Notes under the pieces: model-generated | Databases searched by the model: none | Seen by the model: the letters and a program-made list of their open reading frames with translations, nothing else | What the model was told of the DNA's origin: nothing | DNA from: an uncultured Oscillospiraceae bacterium | GTDB taxonomy: Bacteria; Bacillota; Clostridia; Oscillospirales; Acutalibacteraceae | NCBI GenBank assembly: GCA_900553255.1 | Contig: USCI01000012.1 | Coordinates: forward strand, 1 to 38,286 | DNA: 38,286 nucleotides | Reading direction: 5' to 3' | Translations under genes and position numbers: made by a program | Shown here: positions 32,901 through 38,286 of the stretch, piece by piece | How positions within the stretch are numbered: the stretch's first letter is position 1 | Layout: each line of letters starts with the position of its first letter

Positions 32901-33193
32901 ACCCCTTCCAGCTTGCCCGCTGTCACGATACGACCGCTTTCCTGATTGAATGCGGCTTCATTGACCGGGCGATTGATCTGGAAGCGTTGATTCGGGAGTC
33001 CTATCAGGATGAGCTCACGAATGCAATCGCTGCCGGCATCACCCAATACTTCCAGTCGCGCCCGGTGCTTGCGGCGGCGCAGAGCACTTCCGCTCCGCTG
33101 TCCGTGCCCTCGGCTGAACCGGTCGTGCAGCCGGCAATGGCCGCGTCGTTTTCGTTGTTGTCGCGCGAACGCCGCCGCTTCACAGTGGTATAA
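29921..33193 (+). CDS. membrane-anchored GHL10 - N-acetylmuramoyl-L-alanine amidase fusion
   Basis: A 1090-residue envelope protein. A basic N-terminus and membrane anchor (about 20-43) are followed by an acidic linker, a GHL10 barrel (about 100-430; MRGAWLVAGVDYL, FNTVILPLTYNG, FDGFLLENYSY), several beta-sandwich/Ig-like stretches (about 445-860) and an Amidase_3 domain (864-1055). The amidase zinc ligands His875 (DPGHGG), Glu893 and His946 (SIHVDA) and catalytic Glu1010 (IECGFI) are all present. It could cut both glycan and stem-peptide bonds of peptidoglycan. The ATG at 29921 follows AAAGGAATGG, 55 nt after the first GHL10 gene. The barrel is more divergent than in the lipoprotein and may only bind. 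Confidence 0.9.
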   Translation: MAKHAKKRTVGHARKKPVPKGLIIGSGITAGVAVLAAVAILLLHNGVLDLAVSAVRSLFDGAESSSSEPLDPSSGTAPQPDDVSQPEKPYEPVPEIPGNFAHPDEMRGAWLVAGVDYLTAGTDTGDEVKAQIDAAFATLQEWGFNTVILPLTYNGQPLYPSAQQETFTLTAGDGTAFDPLQYIVSSAKAAGLYTYAVFDLHVGDENGLDPTLTADREKLYALAAEVAPLYAFDGFLLENYSYALGKTGSYAAYMEQAPGSGFEAFVQESVEAAVSEVIRAFKAVNNDFFVGLLANAVWAHQRTDERGSATDAVYEEYTDGHADSRAFVESGLVDFVMIKDYYSTDHATANFTNILRWWSALCGEANVPLYVAHAANRAGEDSAGWSSPSQLSLQLLTCRDYGSWKGSAFYTLSALRQNPDGSTDALLKAFDGTLMSEYITDKLEVTNPSGTNYTTVESKLVLQGSADPNFPLTMNGAAIELTELGGFDIPVTLSPGRNTFTFEHKGETVTYVVTYKVTVIKEIAPTENMTVTGGSTLAVSAIIRKGSSAYVSFNGTRYDMASSPLQGDEAGMAEYSDFERYTANITLPGGRVGQTQALGAFTVYASYNGLEESQTGGAVTIEALPQEELPPVDLPGIGDLNPPDPSTGGSVLASGQIVEITNNYAETFNTAPPVEDYSRPTNAYLPKGTTDYLARPYYLGSTTYYQLGSGIRIYAKDARLGGGADFTANTAVVNDVTVGATHTTIQFGFSWRVPYNVQLLPQSYRDTSSSHQPNYTITEQTTEYVDITFYYTTAVSGTPDVSGSPLFSRAEWIQGSGSSYTLRLYLRNKGQFYGYSVVWDADNNLNFAFRYPPNVSGNPSDAPLKGVRICIDPGHGGNSIGAVGYVGGEQILEKVLTLKLSLRLRDKLVALGASVTMSRTGDTNPSMDSRVDMARNNGTDMLISIHVDAGGGSGSSIHYFNEYSYEASKLIWQKMHEVEERRGIGNRAEPYRWNPFQLARCHDTTAFLIECGFIDRAIDLEALIRESYQDELTNAIAAGITQYFQSRPVLAAAQSTSAPLSVPSAEPVVQPAMAASFSLLSRERRRFTVV

Positions 33194-33246
33194 AAGCGGC
33201 TATTGCTCCAACGGCTTCGATTATCGCGGAAAGGACGGTTTTATCC

Positions 33247-34092
33247 ATGACCTGGCGTGGGTTGTTTTCTGCCGTCGCCGGGCAGCTGGCAGAGGCGGGG
33301 GGTGAAGACCCCGCCTTTGACGCACGCTGCCTGCTGGAGGATATCGGCGGCCTGCCGCGCGGCTGCCTTGAGGCGCGCTTTGCCGAAGCGGTGCCTGAGG
33401 CATCCGCTGCCGCGGTGCACCGCGCGGCGGATGAGCGCGCGGCCGGCAGGCCGCTGCAGTATATTCTCGGCAGCTGGGATTTTCTCGATATGACGCTGTC
33501 GGTAGGGGAAGGGGTGCTGATTCCCCGCCCGGATACCGAGCTGCTCTGCGAGATAGCGGCTGCGTGGCTGAACAAGCAGCCCGCGGGAGAAAAACAGGTG
33601 CTCGACCTGTGCGCCGGCACCGGCTGCGTAGGACTCGGTATCGCCGGCTTATGCCCGGATGCCGTGGTTACCGCGGTTGAACTGTCACCGGAGGCGCTGA
33701 CGTATTTGGAGGGAAATTGCCGCCGCTATCCGGCCCGCCGGGTAACACCGGTGCGGGCCGATGTGCTGGCCGATGCGGACAAGTTCCCCGGCGGCTTTGC
33801 CGCACTCGTATCCAACCCGCCCTATATCCCGTCCGCCGACCTGTCCGGCCTGATGCGGGAGGTGCAGCATGAGCCGCGCATGGCGCTCGACGGCGGGGAC
33901 GGCCTGCGCTTTTACCGCGGGATTGTGCAGGACTGGCTGCCAAAGCTCCGTGCGGGCGGCTTTTGCGCGGTGGAGGTCGGGATCGGCCAGGCGGAGGGGG
34001 TCGCGGCGCTGTTTGCCCAAAACGGCCTGCGCGCTGTGGAGATCCATCCGGACGCCGCCGGGATTGGCCGCGTGGTTTCGGGAGAAAAATAA
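33247..34092 (+). CDS. prmC: peptide chain release factor N5-glutamine methyltransferase
   Basis: A 281-residue class I methyltransferase that methylates the GGQ glutamine of release factors. It has an N-terminal helical domain (1-85), the LQYILG...FLD junction, IPRPDTELL, the AdoMet motif LDLCAGTGCVGLG and the catalytic NPPYIP. The ATG at 33247 has GGAAAGG about 12 nt upstream. The usual neighbour prfA is not here; prmC instead precedes recA. Confidence 0.93.
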   Translation: MTWRGLFSAVAGQLAEAGGEDPAFDARCLLEDIGGLPRGCLEARFAEAVPEASAAAVHRAADERAAGRPLQYILGSWDFLDMTLSVGEGVLIPRPDTELLCEIAAAWLNKQPAGEKQVLDLCAGTGCVGLGIAGLCPDAVVTAVELSPEALTYLEGNCRRYPARRVTPVRADVLADADKFPGGFAALVSNPPYIPSADLSGLMREVQHEPRMALDGGDGLRFYRGIVQDWLPKLRAGGFCAVEVGIGQAEGVAALFAQNGLRAVEIHPDAAGIGRVVSGEK

Positions 34093-34096
34093 ACCA

Positions 34097-34108
34097 GAAC
34101 ACATGTTC
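34097..34108. promoter_or_regulatory. LexA (SOS) box of recA
   Basis: GAAC-acat-GTTC, a perfect match to the Gram-positive LexA/DinR core GAAC-N4-GTTC, 5 nt after the prmC stop and 19 bp upstream of the recA -35. It indicates DNA-damage control of recA and probably recX. Confidence 0.85.
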
Positions 34109-34126
34109 GATTTTTTGGGAAAATGG

Positions 34127-34155
34127 TTGCTTTTTCGGGGATTGTCAGGTATAAT
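34127..34155 (+). promoter_or_regulatory. promoter of recA
   Basis: TTGCTT (34127-34132), a 17-bp spacer and TATAAT (34150-34155), giving a leader of about 100 nt. Confidence 0.8.
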
Positions 34156-34264
34156 GAACCTGTTTACGGCAGGAAAAGCGGGACGAGGGGAAAGAATCGT
34201 TCCGAGAGGGTGGTTCTGCCTTGGCGGCCGTGCGCCGCGGGATGGTGACAGGAAAGGATGAAAG

Positions 34265-35425
34265 ATGATGGCGGAAGAGAGAAAAAAGGCGGCGGCTGAG
34301 GACAAAAAGGGCGGTAACGACAGCCGGAAAAAGGCTTTGGAGCTGGCGCTGCAGCAGATAGAGAAAAATTTCGGCAAAGGTGCGGTAATGCGTCTGGGCC
34401 AAAATATGGGGATGAATGTGGAGAGCATCCCGACCGGTTCGATGGCGCTGGATGCAGCGCTGGGCATCGGCGGGCTGCCCCGCGGCCGAATTGTGGAGAT
34501 TTACGGCCCGGAATCCTCCGGTAAGACCACCCTCGCGCTGCATGCGGTTGCGGAGGCACAGAAGCGCGGCGGCGAAGCGGCGTTCATCGACGTCGAGCAT
34601 GCGCTCGACCCGGTGTATGCCCGCGCGCTCGGCGTGGACGTGGACGCGCTGCTCGTGTCGCAGCCGGATACCGGCGAACAGGCGCTCGAAATTATGGAAG
34701 CGCTCATCCGTTCGGGCGCGGTGGATATCGTGGTGCTCGACTCGGTTGCGGCGCTGGTGCCGCGCGCGGAAATCGAGGGCGAGATGGGCGACAGCCATGT
34801 CGGCCTGCAGGCCCGCCTGATGTCGCAGGCGATGCGCAAGCTCGCGGGCGCGGTATCCAAATCCAACTGTATTGCGATTTTCATCAATCAGCTGCGCCTG
34901 AAGGTCGGCGTGGTGTACGGTAATCCCGAGGTTACCGCCGGCGGCAATGCGCTGAAGTATTATGCCTCGGTGCGTCTCGACGTGCGCCGCACCGAGACCC
35001 TGAAGGTAGGGGGGGAATCCATCGGCTCCCATACCCGCGTGCGGGTGGTGAAGAACAAGGTGGCGCCCCCCTTTAAGGAAGCGGAGTTTGACGTGATGTA
35101 CGGCGAGGGTATCTCGCATGAAAGCGAGCTGCTCGACCTCGCCGTGAAGATGGACATCGTGCAGAAATCCGGCGCTTGGTTCTACTATAAGGAAGGCCGT
35201 CTCGGCCAGGGCCGGGACAAGGCAAAGGAGTTCCTGCGGGACAACCCGGATACGGCGCAGGAAATCGAACAGCTGGTGCGGGAAGCGCTGCAAAAAGAGG
35301 CGCAGGCCCATGCCGCACCCGTCCGTAAGCCGGCTGAGGCGCCGGTGGAGATCCCGATCGAAGCGGCAGCCAAGATAACCGCTGCTTCAGCGAAGGCGTC
35401 GATCGACATTTCGGTGGACGACTGA
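34265..35425 (+). CDS. recA: RecA recombinase
   Basis: A 386-residue strand-exchange ATPase and LexA co-protease. Key parts are QIEKNFGKGAVMRLG, Walker A GPESSGKTT (about 80-88), the catalytic Glu in FIDVEHALDP, Walker B VVLDSVAALVP and loop 2 NQLRLKVGVVYGNPEVT. The C-terminal tail (about 345-386) is long, Ala-rich and acidic at the end. Two adjacent ATGs (34265, 34268) follow AAAGGATGAAAG; the first is used. Confidence 0.98.
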   Translation: MMAEERKKAAAEDKKGGNDSRKKALELALQQIEKNFGKGAVMRLGQNMGMNVESIPTGSMALDAALGIGGLPRGRIVEIYGPESSGKTTLALHAVAEAQKRGGEAAFIDVEHALDPVYARALGVDVDALLVSQPDTGEQALEIMEALIRSGAVDIVVLDSVAALVPRAEIEGEMGDSHVGLQARLMSQAMRKLAGAVSKSNCIAIFINQLRLKVGVVYGNPEVTAGGNALKYYASVRLDVRRTETLKVGGESIGSHTRVRVVKNKVAPPFKEAEFDVMYGEGISHESELLDLAVKMDIVQKSGAWFYYKEGRLGQGRDKAKEFLRDNPDTAQEIEQLVREALQKEAQAHAAPVRKPAEAPVEIPIEAAAKITAASAKASIDISVDD

Positions 35426-35478
35426 TCCTCCTCTCTTGTTGTAAAATTCCCGGGTATGCGCAGAAAGGACTGGTCATC

Positions 35479-36123
35479 GTGCTTATCACCGAGGTGCGTC
35501 CCCGGCGCGGCCGGCAGGTGCTGCTGGTGCTTGACGGGGAACCGGCCGTAACGGTGGATAGCCGGACCTTTGACGAGTCCCCCTATCGCGCCGGCGGCGT
35601 GATCGACGACGACCAGCTGCGGGAGCTGCTCGCGCGGTCGGAGAAAAACCGCGCGCGGGAGAAGGCGCTGTACCTGCTGTCGCTGCGGGATCACTCCCGC
35701 GGGGAGCTGGAGCGCAAGCTGCGCCGGACCGCCGGAGAGCAGACGGCCGCCGAGACGGCGGCCCGCATGGAAGAAATCGGCCTCGTCGATGACGGGGCAT
35801 ACGCGGCGCGGCTGGCGGAGGAGCTGGCCGCGCGGCGGTTTTATCCGCGCCGGCGGATTTTGCAGGAGCTGCAGGAAAAGGGGATTGGGCGCGCGCAGGC
35901 CGAGGCGGCCGCCGAAGCGGTGGACGGCGAAGACTGGGAGCGCGCAGCTCAGCTGCTGCGGCGGAAGTATGCCCGGCGTCTGCACACGCCGGATGACCGG
36001 CGCAGAACGATGGCGGCGCTCGGCCGCTATGGCTTTGGCGGCGATGCGGTGCGCCGTGCATTCGATGCGTTGCGCGGCGAGGAGCCGGACTGGTTTGCCG
36101 AAGAGGACACGCCGGAGGAATAA
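35479..36123 (+). CDS. recX: RecX regulatory protein
   Basis: A 214-residue three-helix-repeat protein that modulates RecA filaments. Repeats are recognisable as ALYLLSLRDHSRGELERKL, EEIGLVDDGAYAARLAEEL and LQEKGIGRAQAEAA. The start is GTG at 35479, preceded by AGAAAGGACTGG. It sits 53 nt after recA, the classical arrangement, and probably shares its SOS control. Confidence 0.92.
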   Translation: MLITEVRPRRGRQVLLVLDGEPAVTVDSRTFDESPYRAGGVIDDDQLRELLARSEKNRAREKALYLLSLRDHSRGELERKLRRTAGEQTAAETAARMEEIGLVDDGAYAARLAEELAARRFYPRRRILQELQEKGIGRAQAEAAAEAVDGEDWERAAQLLRRKYARRLHTPDDRRRTMAALGRYGFGGDAVRRAFDALRGEEPDWFAEEDTPEE

Positions 36124-36150
36124 AGCGGCGTCAAATACGATACGATTGGA

Positions 36151-37497
36151 ATGAGCGCGATGGCGATCAAGGTGGGCATGGTGTCCCTGGGCTGCCCGAA
36201 GAATCAGATGGATGCGGAGCTGATGCTGGCGAAGCTGCGTGCGGCGGGGTTCACCCTCACGCCAGAAAGCGGGTTGGCGGACGTGGTAATCGTCAACACC
36301 TGCGGCTTTATCGAGGACGCGAAAAAGGAAGCGATCGAAAACATCCTGGAGTTTGCCCAGCTGAAAAAAGAAGGACAGATCAAGCGGATCATCGTCACCG
36401 GCTGCCTGGCGGAGCGCTACCGTGAGGAGCTCGCCGCGGAGCTGCCGGAGTGCGACGCCGTGCTGGGGCTTGGTGCGAATGGGGATATCGTCGCCGCCGT
36501 ACGGCAGGCGATGAACGGCAAGCCGACCCTCAGCTTCCCGGATAAGGCCTGCTGGGAGCTCGACGGCGACCGGGTGCTGACCACCCCGGGCTTTTATGCT
36601 TATCTGCGCATCGGCGACGGCTGCGATAACCGCTGCGCCTATTGTGCGATCCCGCTTATCCGCGGGCGAATGCGGTCCCGCCGGCTGGAAACGCTGGTGG
36701 AGGAAGCGCGGTGGCTGGCCGGAAAGGGCGTGAAGGAGCTGGTGCTCGTCGCGCAGGACACCACGCTGTACGGCAAGGATCTGTACGGCGAGCTTAAGCT
36801 GCCGGAACTGCTCGACCGGCTTTGTGAGATCGAGGGGCTGGAATGGATCCGGTTGCTGTACTGCTATCCCGAACATATCACCGACCGCCTGCTGGATACC
36901 ATCGCGCGGCAGGAAAAAATCGTCAAATATCTCGATGTACCGATCCAGCACTGCAGCGAAACGGTGCTGCGGTCGATGCACCGGCCGGGAAACCGGGAAA
37001 CGCTTGAAAAGCTGTTTGCGCACATCCGGGAAAAGGTGCCGGGTGTGGTGCTGCGTACCACCGTGATGACCGGCTTCCCCGGGGAAACGGAAGAAGATGT
37101 CACCGCGCTGTGCGAGTTTATGCAGAAAGTGCGGTTTGAGCGGCTGGGCTGCTTCGCCTTTTCGCCGGAGGAGGGGACTCCCGCTGCGGCGATGCCGGGG
37201 CAGATTGAGGAAGAGGAAAAGCAGCGCCGGCGGGATATCGTGATGGAGGAGCAGAACCGCATCACCGATACCTATATGCAGGCGCAGATCGGGAAGATTC
37301 TCGATGTTTTGGTCGAAAGCTTCGACCGTTATGCGGAGTGCTGGTTCGGCCGCAGCCGCGCTGACGCGCCGGAAATCGACTGTAAGGTGTTTTTTGCCCC
37401 CGGAGAAGGCGGGACGGCGCCGCAGCCCGGCGATATGGTGCGGGTGCGGATTACGGATATGCTGGACTGGGATCTGATGGGAGAGGTGATCGAATGA
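36151..37497 (+). CDS. rimO: ribosomal protein S12 methylthiotransferase
   Basis: A 448-residue radical-SAM enzyme that methylthiolates Asp of ribosomal protein S12. The N-terminal MTTase domain has Cys15 (LGCPKNQ), NTCGF and TGCLAER for the auxiliary cluster. The radical-SAM cluster is DGCDNRCAYC. A TRAM domain ends the protein (from about 385). The LGCPKNQVD-like N-terminus separates RimO from MiaB. A second ATG at 36160 is equally possible; neither has a strong RBS. Its stop overlaps the pgsA start by 4 nt. Confidence 0.95.
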   Translation: MSAMAIKVGMVSLGCPKNQMDAELMLAKLRAAGFTLTPESGLADVVIVNTCGFIEDAKKEAIENILEFAQLKKEGQIKRIIVTGCLAERYREELAAELPECDAVLGLGANGDIVAAVRQAMNGKPTLSFPDKACWELDGDRVLTTPGFYAYLRIGDGCDNRCAYCAIPLIRGRMRSRRLETLVEEARWLAGKGVKELVLVAQDTTLYGKDLYGELKLPELLDRLCEIEGLEWIRLLYCYPEHITDRLLDTIARQEKIVKYLDVPIQHCSETVLRSMHRPGNRETLEKLFAHIREKVPGVVLRTTVMTGFPGETEEDVTALCEFMQKVRFERLGCFAFSPEEGTPAAAMPGQIEEEEKQRRRDIVMEEQNRITDTYMQAQIGKILDVLVESFDRYAECWFGRSRADAPEIDCKVFFAPGEGGTAPQPGDMVRVRITDMLDWDLMGEVIE

Positions 37498-38084
37498 ACC
37501 TGCCGAATCGGCTGACCGTGGTGCGCATCGTGCTCGCGCCGTTGTTTTTGCTGCTGATGATGGTGGAGTTTCCGTTCCATCATCTGGCCGCGATGGCGGT
37601 ATTCGGCGCTGCGGCGCTCACCGACATGTTTGACGGGCGCATCGCGCGCAGCCGCGGGCTGATCACGAATCTCGGCAAATTTCTCGACCCGCTCGCCGAT
37701 AAGATGCTCACCACCGCCGCCTTCCTGGGCTTTCTCGCCACAGGGCATATCGACGTTTGGGCGATCATGCTCATTCTCACGCGGGAATTCATGGTCACTT
37801 CGGTGCGGCTCACGGCGGCTAAGGACGGGGTGGTGATCGCGGCAAGCTTTGCCGGCAAGCTCAAAACGGTCGCACAGTTCGTGGCGATTCTGTTCATGCT
37901 CGCCGCAATGGAGTTTGCCACCTGGCAGACATCGGTGCTGTCGGCGTTTACACTGCCCGATCTGGTTTTCACGCTGCCGCTGCTGATCGGCCGGGTGCTG
38001 GTGTGGATTTCGGTGGTGCTCACCATGATTTCCGGCTTCCAGTATGTGTGGGGCTACCGGCAGTGCTTCACCGCGGAAAAATAG
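37494..38084 (+). CDS. pgsA: CDP-diacylglycerol-glycerol-3-phosphate 3-phosphatidyltransferase
   Basis: A 196-residue integral membrane enzyme that commits CDP-diacylglycerol to phosphatidylglycerol synthesis. It has the CDP-alcohol phosphotransferase motif D-G-x2-A-R-x8-G-x3-D-x3-D (from TDMFDGRIARSRG through GKFLDPLADK, about 43-70) with all acidic residues, plus about six hydrophobic segments. Translationally coupled to rimO (ATGA). Confidence 0.95.
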   Translation: MNLPNRLTVVRIVLAPLFLLLMMVEFPFHHLAAMAVFGAAALTDMFDGRIARSRGLITNLGKFLDPLADKMLTTAAFLGFLATGHIDVWAIMLILTREFMVTSVRLTAAKDGVVIAASFAGKLKTVAQFVAILFMLAAMEFATWQTSVLSAFTLPDLVFTLPLLIGRVLVWISVVLTMISGFQYVWGYRQCFTAEK

Positions 38085-38086
38085 GG

Positions 38087-38115
38087 CTGGATTTTTTCCC
38101 AGAACCGTATATAAT
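38087..38115 (+). promoter_or_regulatory. promoter of the T-box transcript
   Basis: A perfect TATAAT (38110-38115) with a weak -35, CTGGAT (38087-38092), at 17 bp. It lies directly after the pgsA stop. Confidence 0.6.
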
Positions 38116-38121
38116 GGTAGC

Positions 38122-38286
38122 ATAAGGAAAAATGTGTCGATGGGGAGAAGTATCCCGCAGCGCCACTCCAGAGAGAAAGCGTCCGGCAGAGCCGGGCTGA
38201 AAGCGCTTTTGTGAGCGGGCGGAGGAAATGCACCCCGGAGCACGGGCGGGGAACCGCGGCGGCAGGCCGCGCAGTATCCGTCCGCG
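38122..38286 (+). ncRNA. T-box riboswitch leader, truncated by the window end
   Basis: Conserved T-box elements occur in order: AGTA (38149-38152) on the 5' side of stem I, AGAGAG (38170-38175), GCTGAAAG (38196-38203), the specifier loop around GGAAATGCACC (38225-38234), and the T-box sequence GGAACCGCG (38250-38258). The best specifier is TGC at 38229-38231: it ends in C, is followed by the usual purine (A38232) and pairs with tRNA-Cys. ATG (38228-38230) is the alternative but is followed by C. The terminator and regulated gene lie outside the window; cysS or cysteine biosynthesis/uptake genes are the expected targets. Confidence 0.82.

Noticed and set aside
35185..37023. A 612-codon minus-strand open frame across the recA end, recX and rimO
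   Set aside because: It is antisense to three well-recognised genes and has no motif or RBS.
1..38286. tRNA, rRNA genes, intact insertion sequences, prophage or CRISPR arrays
   Set aside because: I found no transposase or integrase coding sequence, no rRNA, no convincing tRNA cloverleaf and no regular repeat arrays by reading; a tRNA-finder run would be needed to be certain about tRNAs.

Overview
The window looks like a chromosomal segment of an anaerobic, fairly GC-rich Bacillota, most likely class Clostridia (Oscillospirales-like). The evidence is AGGAGG-type ribosome binding sites, sigma-A promoters with 16-18 bp spacers, a Gram-positive LexA box (GAAC-N4-GTTC) in front of recA, a T-box leader, a Bce-type signalling/ABC module, a GGGtGRT protein beside a NifU-like scaffold, and a malic enzyme next to an LDH-family dehydrogenase. 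The taxonomic call is inference; there is no rRNA or marker gene that fixes the genus.

Layout. 197-3109 (minus): XRE regulator, small DUF2178-like membrane protein, ABC ATPase and ABC membrane subunit, read from a near-consensus promoter flanked by repeated TACGGAAAG boxes. 3242-10560 (minus): a long collinear cell-envelope/antibiotic-response block, with an OmpR-type regulator, a short-loop BceS-like kinase, an aminoglycoside-phosphotransferase-fold protein, a BceAB-like ATPase and permease, a lipoprotein, two very small membrane proteins and a monofunctional peptidoglycan transglycosylase. 10940-13165 (plus): a tightly overlapping three-gene operon of PNPOx-fold/ferredoxin fusion, zinc macrodomain ADP-ribosyl hydrolase and class M sirtuin (SirTM), predicted to make and remove protein ADP-ribosylation. 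13166-15110 is a lower-GC, rearranged stretch: a truncated secreted-protein gene, an orphan promoter-leader-peptide-attenuator cassette, and a frameshifted DtxR/MarR-like regulator sharing an operator motif (GTTAG-N6-CTAAC) with a second site.

15186-17793 (minus) holds the GGGtGRT/NifU-like pair and a Dph6-like PP-loop enzyme. 18068-23361 (plus) holds ybaK/ebsC, polA, a membrane protein, a monoacylglycerol-lipase-like hydrolase and folE. 23575-28421 (minus) holds malic enzyme, an LDH-fold dehydrogenase carrying the malate-specific arginine, an ECF sigma/anti-sigma pair, a GNAT acetyltransferase and a DUF1294 membrane protein. 28633-33193 (plus) holds two GHL10-domain proteins, the second fused to an N-acetylmuramoyl-L-alanine amidase. 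33247-38084 (plus) is a core segment, prmC - recA - recX - rimO - pgsA. The window ends inside a T-box leader whose specifier reads best as TGC (cysteine), so the gene just outside is probably a cysteine-related gene.

The most unusual parts are the SirTM/macrodomain operon with its Fe-S PNPOx partner, the extended Bce-type module ending in a transglycosylase, the GHL10-amidase fusion, and the orphan attenuator between 13690 and 13826.
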